Shown in pieces: positions 1 through 10,670 of a stretch of 64,000 bases of DNA. The translations under genes were made by a program, and so were the position numbers. A model generated the notes under the pieces. The model worked only from the letters and a program-made list of their open reading frames with translations. It made no database searches and was not told the DNA's origin. Source of the DNA: Lates calcarifer (lineage: Eukaryota > Chordata > Actinopteri > Centropomidae); assembly GCF_001640805.2 (NCBI RefSeq), contig NC_066838.1:15118763-15182762 (forward strand), in the 5' to 3' direction. Numbering within the stretch: position 1 is the first letter of the stretch; every line of letters begins with the position of its first letter.

Positions 1-408
1 TAAAGGAGCTATATGTAAGTTTTGATATTGCTACATGGCCAACATTAGCATCAACAGCTGTTTACTCTACCATCTAACGAAAACTGGGAGCTCAGCATCA
101 AACTTAATTCCTTTGCTGTGCCAAGAGCTGTCTTCAACAGCAACAGCAATGATTTGCTTCTATTTCTGCCACATCTTTTCTTCTACTGAAGTTAGCATGC
201 TAACCAGCTAGCCCCGGTCCAGCTAGCCTGTCTCATCACCTTCCAAAAGAGCCTCATTGTAGTGTCCAGACTGCCCTGACAAGGTGCTGGTTAGAGAGTG
301 TATTTGTAAACAGTGGCTGAAGCTCTTGACAAACGACCATCACCACCATCCGATCCCTGCAATGACCCACGTTCAGCAGCAGAGAAAACTTACAAATAGT
401 TCCTTTAA
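1..408. mobile_element. Non-autonomous inverted-repeat DNA element, copy 1 (cut by window edge)
   Basis: The left end (TAAAGGAGCTATATGTAAG) is mirrored at 385-408, where the reverse complement reads TTAAAGGAACTATTTGTAAG, so the segment is bounded by terminal inverted repeats. The left end and interior (GCCAACATTAGCATCA, TTAGCATGCTAACCAGCTAG) also match the element at 26593-26890. The terminal T of the left end appears to fall just outside the window. No coding capacity is seen, so this is a MITE-like element mobilised in trans. The TTAA ends would suit a piggyBac-type family, but the family is not proven. Confidence 0.75.
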
Positions 409-3400
409 TTAACCAACAGCATATAGAGTAGTTAATCTCAGCTCCACCTCAACCAACTAATACAAGTAAAATGTTGAAAAGCATCAGTTATAATGATTAA
501 ATAATGAAATATGTAGTTATATAACTCACCAGGATGATTTTTGCATAATATAAGTACTTTAAAATGCTTTTTGCTGATAATACTTGAAATAACTAAAGAA
601 TCTTAGTACTTCTTTCACCTCTGTTCACCTGTTAATTCAGATACAGAAGGGCGAGAAAGTAACGCAAAACTGTCACAGTAAAGTGTTGTTTCACCTTGAG
701 CCTCCAAAACAGTTTAATTACTTCTCTGTCATAGGTTGAAGTCTCTGAATTCTGCTGAAGGGATGGATAACATTCTACCAAGAGATATTTTCTCATTTGG
801 TGTTTTGATGATGGTTAGAATGACTGTCTACCACATTATTCCAAAATCTCTGGAGACTGTGAAAACCATTAACAAGGGAGTTCATGAGGCCTTGTTGAAG
901 CACTGAGGTTTCAAACCAACTGCATTGAAAGTGTTCACTGGGACACGTCAAAGTACTGCTTTACACATTGTCTCCACAAGCTCATCCGCAACTTAGCTTA
1001 GAGCATTTCCAAATGAAATATTTCCATACTGGAGACAACAAGAAAGGCCCCATCTTAACACAAAACTAACATGTCACTAATTTTCAAACTCCTTTAACCA
1101 TTCAGTGAGTCCTCATTCCCAGTATGGAGGCATCTGCATTTGTTATGATTGCATTTATTCTATTTTTCCTTTAATTTGTCACCAGTCTGTACGTGTCTTA
1201 TGTAACTCAAATCTGCAGTAGCATACAATCAATGCTGTTTCACTGAGAGCCAAGTTACCTCTCCTTAGGGGCACAACTAGCAGCTTTCATTGTTAAACAC
1301 ACAGATGCACTTAAAAAAAGACACATACACTCGCCAGTTTGCTGTCCTTTCCTGGCTTTTCATGAAACTGTCAGCTCAAATAACCTCTCTTCCTCTAGTT
1401 GCTCAAAACTTACACTGCTGCCAGCTAATAGACCGGACTCCAAACACATGTTGACTGTCAGAGCCAGAACATGTTTTAAATTACTTTCGCTGATTAAAGC
1501 TGCATAAACATCATTCATCCCCAAAGTCGAAAAAAATAATATTTTATGGCTAATATGTTTTCAATTACAATTTTTGAATTACGCCGTCAAACATTTTTAT
1601 TGGGAAAATGATTGTAATCTGGATTTTTACATGTTCTGCGGCTTAACGTAACAGCCTCGTAAATGTGACATTAGCTTTTAAAATATCCAGTAAATCTACG
1701 CTGGCAGTGTTAATTAATAAGTGACACAGGAATGGTGCCTCATTTTGTTTGATTTCATGTTTAAACAGAGAGCAATTTTGTCTGGCTCGCATTATATAAT
1801 TTTTTTCCCCATTTGGTTTTTATCAGTTGTGTCATTTTGACAGAGAGGCTGTCGTTGGAGAGGATCTCTGTATAGATTTATCATCGCTGCAGGCTCAGAA
1901 TGACTGCATGGAGGCGCAGGTTCAGTGATCAGCACATCAAAGTTGTGTGTGTCGCGTTACGTTATGACTTGTCTGAGCCTGATAGAGCTTGCGATGAAAG
2001 CTGTTGTATCTTTGGACCGGTGCAAATTGGTTTCATAATAAGCTTACATAAATGGGAAAATGGGCAAACATGTGCATACCAAAACGCAAAAACACACCAA
2101 CTACGCTAAAGCATCACACTCATGTCAAGTGAAAACCTCTGACTTTGATTTAAGTGATCTTTGGTTCTCATTTAAAGGTTTCCTGTTTGGTTACAAACAC
2201 ATTCAATTGGGAGTGGCAGTGTTATAAATCTGACACTGCAGTATGTATACTAGACAACCGTACATATACTCACAGTGGATGGACAGTATACACTAAATAC
2301 TGTTGTAGCAAATGATCAAAGTCATATTTAGTGTTTAAATGAATCCAAATGTGCTTCAGTCAGTATTCAACAGATGTGAAAAATGGCCTTAAATACTTCC
2401 AGATATCAGCCTTTGTTAATAAATTCAGTGTGCACAGAAGTCTGCACCGAGATGACGCCATGTAGCTGAAGCCAAGCTCTGCCATCATCCATCCATCAAA
2501 CCATTCTTTTAAGTCAAGTCTTGGTCCATGTTGCCTGCTTGGCGCAGCCGCTCCGCCTGGCTACATTACCTAACCTGGTTAGGTTTCCTAAGTGTGTAAG
2601 CCAGCTTGTGCAGTGCTGGCATGGTGGGCTTAGTGCACTAGGAGCTGTATTGTACTTGTGCTTCTGTATCTATGTGAGATTAGGAAATGAGACAAACCTC
2701 TCTGTGTGCTGGTTCGCATTAGAACCCAACATCCTGAGGATGAGCGGACCATCAGCTTGATTATTCCTGGCCATGCTTTTGCACAATAGCACATACATTC
2801 ATGCACACAAAAAGCTTTGGTTTTGTGTGTTTGCTGTTTGCCTCTCTATAAATGTTTTAGAAATGAAGTAATAAATGAATCTTGGAAAGAGAGTGCAGAG
2901 GCATGTGTGGCCCTTGTTGTTTGAATATGCAGTATATAAAATATCAATATGTGAACATGCATTTTAAAATTCATACATTTCTCTTGTGTACTTACATGTT
3001 CTCTGTGCATCTTTGTGTTGCGAGCATGTTTATTTCATCTACATATGTGTATGTGTGTGTGTTGCACAAACACGGGCGTGCGAACATGTTGGTGTTTGCG
3101 CATCTGTGTAGGTGCCAGTGGGTGGGAGGGCAGAGGGCGGAGGACTCCAGCAAGAGAAGACTGTATGTCCCTCTGCTCATTAATACCATGTGGAGCGCTA
3201 AGCAGCAGCGGACTGCTGCTGAGCTTCCTGGCAAAGATTTAGAATACAAATCAACAGCACACAACTGGTCTGAACTGGTACTGAGAGCGGATGGAGCGAT
3301 ATGTTTTGGGGATTAAATTTCTAAGCAGAAACACATTTTCACAGCAGTCCATAACTGCCACAACACGTACGGGTTAAACAAGAGGCCTGCTGCGCCTTCA

Positions 3401-4466
3401 GTGAGTGTTGCCTCATGCGCTTGTGTGTTTTTGAGTTAAATCTGTCAGTGTGCTCATTCCCCTGTTCTGACTTTGTTTTCAGTAAAATATATATGGTTGC
3501 AGTGATGTGACGTTTTATAACACTCTGTGTACAGAAAGGTGTGTAACTAACACAGGTTTCTGAAGTCTACAAAAGACTTGTTAGACGAGGAACTAATACT
3601 AATCTGACTTTCTGTGATGCTGACAGAGGATCAGAATTGCTTAACATACAACATTTTGATTGATTTAGGATCTTAACCCTTGTTATTGTCACATCATCTA
3701 CATCTTGGAGCTTGTAATCCACCAAAACACAGCAGTGATTAATGTAAACTGTGAGTTGTAAAATTCAAGGGAGGAGAGTTAATGCAGAGATCTCACTGTA
3801 AGTCACTATTACAAGTAGCAAGAATGCTGATGCACACATCAATCAGTCAGATGCTGGTACAAGTGTTTCCCACCTCCGTAACCCTCCGCTCTCTTTGGTC
3901 CCTCATTGGTCTGCGTCCCACTTCGCTGTGTGGTCATTGGCTGACCACCTGAGGATGTTCTGAACCCATTGGCTGTTCAGTGTGGTCTGTGGATGGGCAG
4001 AAGAGCAGGAAATGAGGTTCCTCTCCTGCTGTGAGCTATGCTGTAAACTCACAACAGCTGTGTGGGATCTTCCAACAAAAACACCGAACCCCTGTGCTGT
4101 ATCTTTCGCCTCAGACCCCTGAGATCACATCCTCCCTCTATGGCTGTTCATTCTTTTTTCCCCCCACAAGTCAAACATTTGCATTCCCCTTATCAGCCAC
4201 TCAGCCACAAATTCCCCCTCAAACTGCCATGCTCGCTTACAATTTAAAACCCCTACAGGCCCCATTATTTTCTCCCCTGCTGCTTCCCATGTCTCCCCTG
4301 CTGCTTAGACTCTCACACTGTTCTCTTACCTCCCAAACAGCTCAATCCAGGAGTCCAGTAACTATGAAGCATGAGGAATGCAGTGAAAAGCCTTGATATA
4401 AGGCTAAAAATGCTTCCTATATGTACCTAAATCATGATTCTTCCTCCATGTGATTTGTCTCCCCAG
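409..4466. other. Non-coding stretch upstream of the ECM2-like exons
   Basis: At least part of this is presumably intron of the ECM2-like gene, because the first recognisable exon at 4467 starts inside a codon. I looked for leucine-rich-repeat coding (LxxLxLxxN) next to splice acceptors and found none, so the preceding exons are probably outside the window or too diverged to recognise. Open frames at 1900-2109, 2521-2760, 2882-3316 and 4031-4396 have no recognisable domain and look like chance. The last of these is a C/T-rich tract leading to the acceptor at 4465-4466. Confidence 0.6.
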
Positions 4467-4793
4467 GTCTCTGGAAGCCTTGGACCTGTCCTACAACCAG
4501 TTCACCTCTGTCCCAATGAACCTGCCCCGTTCTCTCCGTAAACTCTCCCTCCAACACAACAAAATCAGCCACGTCCCTGCCTTCACGTTCCGTCACCTGC
4601 GGCCCGGCCTGCAGTCCCTCCACCTGTCCCACAACGCCTTGGGCAACGAGGGTATAGAGCGCGTCTCTTTCGTCGGAACGTACCGCTCGCTGGGTGAGCT
4701 CCTACTGGACAACAACCATCTGAGGGAGGTCCCTCGCTGTGTTCGGCAGTTTAAGAACCTGCAGGTGCTGAGACTGGACAACAACCAGATCAG
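4467..4793 (+). CDS. ECM2-like gene, penultimate coding exon
   Basis: Acceptor CCCCAG ends at 4466; donor GTAGAG starts at 4794. The exon begins with the third base of a codon and ends after the second base of an Arg codon. It encodes five consecutive LRRs of 20-26 residues. Asn sits at the conserved repeat position in each (YNQ, HNK, HNA, NNH, NNQ). Confidence 0.8.
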
Positions 4794-5836
4794 GTAGAGT
4801 CACACATACCAACATTAAGTCAGATTTTAGGAGTGAAGTATGATTTTCATAATGCAAGGATAAGCTCAAGGATTGCCTGCTTTTTACCCAATCCTGTTCT
4901 AATACAATTAGCTCTGCTAGTTCAGCTCTCTTTGGAAATTACTCTAAGGAGCTTGGCAAAGCAGCAAAGAAGAATATTGTGGCATATTCAGTGTCTTCAT
5001 GCATCTAAATTTATACAAACTGACATTTCAACAAAAGTGTTCATCAGCAGAAAGACTATCGTTGTCACAACAATTGCTTATTACTCTGTGAGCTGGACCA
5101 GACCCCGTCTCCCCTTTGATCTAGCACAGTAACACTGGTGACCAAAGTAGCAGTTACGATTTACATGACCTTGTGTTCGTTGTCGTGGTCAGCAGCCAAA
5201 CTTGATGAATGGACCTCAAACAAGAAAACTTGGCAAAAGTCAGTCAGCACACCACTGTAGTGATGCGTCAACAGGTTTATTTCCTCGATTTCCTAAAGTG
5301 ACGTAAGAGCCGATCTAAAAGCTAGGCTGAAATGAATGAGGGAAATCTCTCCTCACTGTTTGAAAGACAAAGAGTGACCATTTTAAAAAGCTGAATTCGC
5401 ACCCACTCACAAAGCCTGCTTTGGCAAGATGCTCAGGGATTCTAAGGAATCAAAATATAAAATGTTCAGCTGATTGAATATGTGAATTGAAAAAAAAAAA
5501 ATCTAATTATTTGAGCTAAATACCTTCCATGTACCTCGTCGCAACTGCAGAGGTAGCTCTGGGGTACAAGTGCCCCTGGCTATTTCTCTTTGGATTGAGA
5601 TATAATAGTCAGTATGCAACTATACGTGAGTTTGAGTTTTTGTATGTTGTGGTTTCAGGTCGGTGAGGCAGTGGGGAGTGTGCCACCCTCGTAATTCTGG
5701 CTCCACTTTGGCTTCGGTCCACTTGGAAAACAATCTGCTGGAAGTGGAGAAGGTTCCCCCAAATGCCTTCTCCTGTCTCACTGACGCCCAGGGACTGGTC
5801 CTCTATCCACAGCAGGGGCACACATATAACCAGTAG
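4467..5836 (+). CDS. ECM2-like leucine-rich-repeat extracellular matrix protein, last two coding exons (partial gene)
   Basis: Coding exons are 4467-4793 and 5659-5836, joined by a phase-2 GT-AG intron, with stop TAG at 5834-5836. The encoded C-terminus of about 167 residues holds five leucine-rich repeats: SLEALDLSYNQ, LRKLSLQHNKI, LQSLHLSHNAL, LGELLLDNNHL and LQVLRLDNNQI. A cap region follows with WGVCHPRNSG, then VHLENNLLEVEKVPPNAFSC. That ending, with the IPP/VPP-x-AF-S-C cap motif, resembles the C-terminus of extracellular matrix protein 2 rather than a class I SLRP, whose ear repeat and TFRC ending are absent. ECM2 and its paralog ECMX lie beside class I SLRP genes in vertebrates (recalled from the literature), and bgn follows about 13 kb downstream on the same strand, so ECMX is the likely identity. 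The protein is expected to be secreted, but its N-terminal half (signal peptide, VWC domain in ECM2) is not in view. Alternative: another SLRP-like LRR gene. Confidence 0.75.
5659..5836 (+). CDS. ECM2-like gene, last coding exon
   Basis: Acceptor TTTCAG ends at 5658. The exon completes the split Arg codon and reads SVRQWGVCHP through to YNQ-stop. It contains the two C-terminal Cys residues (GVCHP and AFSCL) expected to close the LRR cap. Confidence 0.8.
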
Positions 5837-8087
5837 GTTATATGGTAAAGTAAATGGCTATACAAGCATAAAACACACAACTGCATCATCATGACATACA
5901 GCTACACAAGTCTCTTGGAGGGGTTTACTGTATCCTTCTTTTGCCTTCGCTGCTCGTCTCATTCGTGCGTCATTATAATCATCCCAATCATCATCAGGTT
6001 TGCAGAACAATGGCTTCATCATGTAGTTTTCTTAGCCAGCCAGAGCTTTAATTTTAACATCACCAACCCCATCTTTTTCTTTCAAATATCATCTTTGATT
6101 AGGAAAATGACTGTAATGTTTCTGTGTGTATTAAAGCGAATGTGTAATTTACACAGTAATGGAACCGATTATTATATAAAATGCATTACAGTGGAATCCG
6201 GATCTGCTCAAAACACGGGTTTTACTGTTTTTCATTCTTTTCATTCATGTATGTGATACTTTTATGGGAACATGCTGACTGAAGAGGATTAACCTCTGTC
6301 TCTAGTCTGAGTCAGCGGTGCTCACAGGACTTATAGGAGGAGCCTTTGTTCATGGTAAGTGGAAATGAAGGTGACCTTGGCACTGCAGCATGTGGGTCCC
6401 TGAGAGAAAGTGAAAATGTCTGGTGACACAGAGTGAACCCTAAGGAGCCCATTAGAGAAGAAAACATAAACATCATGCAGGTTCTCTGTCACCAGATGAG
6501 CTCCAACATAAACATCTACCACCAGCCGCTCAGTAAAAATACATAGCTTCACTCTGACTGCGAGTGGGGCCCCGATCAGAGCCTCCAAACATGTAGAGGT
6601 GACGTCATTCCCTATAGGATTGTGTACAGTAATTGGGGCGCGAGTGTGTTTGCGTGAGAGGAGCTGGGGCGACCCATTACTCGGGTTAGCAGTGGGGGAG
6701 CTAGGAAAAAAGGTGATGAACATGTTAGGGCAGAGTGGAGCTGAGGGACAAACAGCAAGCTGACTTTTAAAGACACAATACGGCGATTGTTCTTAGAAAG
6801 TCTCTAAGCTGATCAGCGAAAGATGAGACGAGCGGTGGTTCATGTCTAGTTGAGTCCAATAATACGTGGCTGGAAGACAGAGAGAAGATTTAAAACAGAG
6901 AGAGAGAGGAGGGAGAAGGCGAAGGGAAGGAAGGAAAGAGAGCTGGAGCACGTTCAGAGCTCCTTTTTTCCCCCCGTTTGGGAACGAAAGCCACTGGAGC
7001 TCTGGTGCCCTGCCAACCTGATTGACGAAGCGACTTCCCAGATCTCAATGTTCTCTCTGTCTGTTTCCCTCTCTATGCATCTGTCGCCAATACTGTATCT
7101 CACTGTCCATCTCTCCTGCTGTTTGTCCCTCTCCTCGTGGCTTTCTCTCTCCTCCTCCTCCTCCTGCACAGCGAGGCATAAAAATAAAACAATGCACCAT
7201 TCTTCTGTCTCAACATATCTATGATCTTGGACCCCTCAGAGATGCTTTGAGCTCTGTGATGCAAGTGTGATGTGAGTGAGAGCCCATGCCCATATCAGTT
7301 GTGTTGTTAGTTACCCTAAAAGCAAGTTTTTTACGAGAGCATAACAGAGCAATGGGAAGAAGAACAAACCCTGTTGCAAGCCCTCTTTTATAGTTTTCTC
7401 AGAAACGACAGCTCCGTCATCTCCCTCTGTTCCTCTCATCCCGTGTTAATATCAATAACTCAGCCATGGAACATGAAGGGAACATGACAGCTTGATTCAC
7501 GTTGTAGTTAGTTGCCTTACATCAGTTCCTGCTGCAACAAGAGTGGTATGTGTATTTGCAGTCTTGCTCAGGAAAAAAAAAACATAAACAATAAACTAAA
7601 TATTTTATGAGAGCTGATGCAAGTGTGAGTAACACAGAGATTTGGCGCTGGAGTTAAGGCTCTTTAATTTGTTAACCCACCTGCGCAACAGACACAACAC
7701 ACTTCACAGTATATCACTTAGAGTAATGAATATAATTAAAATGATAAAACGTTGAGCTCGGCATGCGGCACATGAAGTCGTAATTCACAGGGTGCTGTGC
7801 ACTTGCTCTGTTGCCTGCCTGGCTCCAGGTATAGGGTTTCAACAGAGAGCGGTGTTTTTTGCGGCTCTAAATGAAGAACAGAAGGTCCCCTGCAGATCAA
7901 GCATCTGCAGGGGAGTTACAAAAGAGGAGGAGGGAGAGGGAGGAAGGCTGAGACAGGGTGAGACAGACAGTTAATAAGAGAGAGACAATGGAGCTGGGTT
8001 ATTGGGAGGCCAGCAACTGGCAAAGTTAACAAGTTAATGAGAGAACAATACATGCATGGTTTGAATATGTAATATGAACAGGCGCGT

Positions 8088-8088
<1 letters not shown>

Positions 8089-8140
<52 letters not shown>
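8089..8140. repeat. (CA)n then (TA)n microsatellite
   Basis: About 22 uninterrupted CA units are followed by a short TA run and interrupted CA units. It creates long artificial Cys/Val reading frames on the minus strand. Confidence 0.95.
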
Positions 8141-8749
8141 CACACATACACTCACACACGCACATATATTTATACTTTTCACTCTCTCTGCCTGGGCGTG
8201 TAATCACATGTTAGATTTCTGCTCTTAGCCTTGTGCATGTGGTGCAGTCTTCATTCTCCATAATTGTACAGTCATTTTGCAAACAGCACATTACTGTCTA
8301 AGAAACTACACATTCACATTTATTCTGCAGTTCCTGCACATACAGGCAGAGTAGAAGCTTTGCACAAAAACTGCAATCAGCTCTCCTTTTTTTGCTCTTT
8401 CCCATCTTTGTAGTCTTGCACAGATGGATTCTTTAGCTTTGTTCTTAAATCTTTAAAACCATCCGCGGCCTGTCAGCCAGGGGGGTATTTTCCAAAAAAA
8501 AAAAAAAAAAAATTGACAGGCTTGCCACTTCGGTGCTGTCCATCATTATGTGTGTGACATGACTAAACTGTTAAACCGACATCCCATCATACCCAACAGA
8601 TGTTTTGCGTCCCATTGAGTTGAGGCCAAGTGTCCGTTTGTCAGAGGTTGACTGTGGAGCGGACTGTGGTGCTTTTCTTCTCCCATGTACTGTCTGTTCT
8701 ACCCGACAACAGCAGCTTCCTGTGTTTGTTATTGAAGGATGAAGGGTTC

Positions 8750-8865
8750 GGGGGGGGGTGGTGGTGGTGGTGGTGGGGGGGGGGGGGGGGTTCTGGCTGA
8801 TAAAATAAAAAGCATCAGTACACACACACACACACACACACACACAGAGACACACACACACAGAC
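8750..8865. repeat. Poly(G)/(GGT)n tract followed by (CA)n microsatellite
   Basis: A G run, GGT repeats and a second long G run occupy 8750-8790. An interrupted CA repeat follows at 8821-8865. The G tract could form a G-quadruplex and is a likely place for assembly length errors. Confidence 0.9.
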
Positions 8866-9390
8866 ACAAGAGAGGAGAGCAGTTTAAGGACTCGGACAGG
8901 CATCAGAGGCGAGCAGATAAAGTGAGGCGAGGTGACGGAAGATGGGTGGAGGGCGCAGGATTGAGCACACTTCCCTTGCTGGACCATGAGATTGGTTACC
9001 AGTGTTAAGGGTCAACTATTTAGGATCAGCAAGAATGTGCTTACTGCAGTGTGCAGGAGAACTAACCGCTCGGCCGTCAGCCTTGCTGCACACGGCCTTG
9101 ATAGCTAGCAACATTAACAAGTACAAAATGAACTTTCTGTTGGGCTGAATTCCAAATCCGAAACACAAAAACAACACTCCGGTCAATATTCTTCTCCTCT
9201 CTCTCCTTCTGCATAGGAAGGCACACACATACACACATACACACATGGCATGCACCTACGCAAGAGCTAACAAGTGGGTGTGCTAATCTCTGGAGACACT
9301 TAAGTTGAACACTCGTAGGACAGAAAGAGTTTAATTTGGATGCCAAGCCCTCTAGCTACAGACCAACACCATAATCAAGTGTACCACAGC

Positions 9391-9396
9391 AAGAGA

Positions 9397-9428
<32 letters not shown>
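9391..9428. repeat. (GA)n microsatellite
   Basis: Near-perfect GA dinucleotide repeat in intergenic DNA. Confidence 0.9.
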
Positions 9429-10631
9429 CGGGCAGACAGAGAAATAAAGAGTGAGAAACAGAGAGGAAGCCTGAATCTACAAAATGGAAGAAAGAGAGGA
9501 AGTTGAGAGAGTTATCTAGAAAAGCATTTACCAAAATTCTGTCCCCTGCCAGCTCTCCAACAGGGCACTGATCTGGCCTGTGTTCCTTTTCCACCACTGT
9601 GGCTACTTCACTCTTCAACAGAAAGAAAGTGTCAATCCCATCATCTGTCATATGATTGTGATTTAACGCTCCAAGTCCTAGATGTGCATCACACTCATGT
9701 TTAGATAACTGCAAACGTTTGTGTGGCTGGCTTTGTGAGGGGTCGGATAAGTTCCCAGATGGTGCGGCTTGCCAAACTTGCTGCCTCGCTCTGGGTGCTG
9801 GCAATACTGAGAGAGGAAATCGGAGAGTCAGTGAGAAAGAGCACTCCATCCTGCCAAAACAAAATTTAATAGAAAACCGTGAGAAGACACAAAATCATAC
9901 GTTTTATAATCACAGTCCTCGAAATACATTTGCTCCATGATTTTGGTGGAGCCTGGTAGTATCACAGTGTACTCTCACAGTGCTAATCAGAGACAAATGT
10001 GTTACTTTGGGTTGTGCAATTAAAAGATAAATATGACTCTGCACACATCATAAACACCAACCAGTTGAAGGAATCCATCTAACACTTCCAGAGGCCTTCA
10101 TGCCTAAAACTTCCCTCAAAGAATGACCTGAGACTTTTCTGCAGCAGACTCTTTAAACAGACCGACAACATGTTTTTTATTTTTTTATTTTACCCTCCAT
10201 GACCTCCCTGGCGCTGAGGTGGCACGGGGGGAAAATAATCTTGAACAGAACACACTTTAATACTATTGCATGGAAACACATTTTTGTCGCTCTCCGCTGT
10301 AATATTTCATTACAGGAGCCACAATAACAGCTTACTTTGGTTTCCCTCATGGTGCTACTGTATACTGCAGTCTGTCTGAGATGTTTCAGGCAATGCCATG
10401 CTTCGGCTTGTGTTTTAATTGGCGGTGCTAAAATTACAACATCTTTTATCCAAATTGTCTTCAACAGCAATTCAATTACAGACCTCAGACACAAAGTTCA
10501 AATAAAGTGCATTGTCTGCTTCTCTTTCGTCCTCTTTAGGAAACATCAGAGGTGTTCCTACAGGGAGGGAGGCGGCAATATTTACAGTGATTGTACAAAA
10601 ATAGCAAGAACACCCCATAATATAATGGAAT

Positions 10632-10670
10632 CCAACACATCAGCTATTCAAGGCATGGCTGATGTGTTGG
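10632..10670. repeat. Perfect 13-bp inverted repeat (hairpin)
   Basis: CCAACACATCAGC (10632-10644) and its exact reverse complement GCTGATGTGTTGG (10658-10670) flank a 13-base loop. Outside these, GAACACCC (near 10608) and GGGTGTTC (near 10669) extend the pairing imperfectly. No gene is associated. Confidence 0.7.

Noticed and set aside
7916..8182. Cys/Val-rich 88-codon frame
   Set aside because: Produced by reading the CA microsatellite at 8089-8132.
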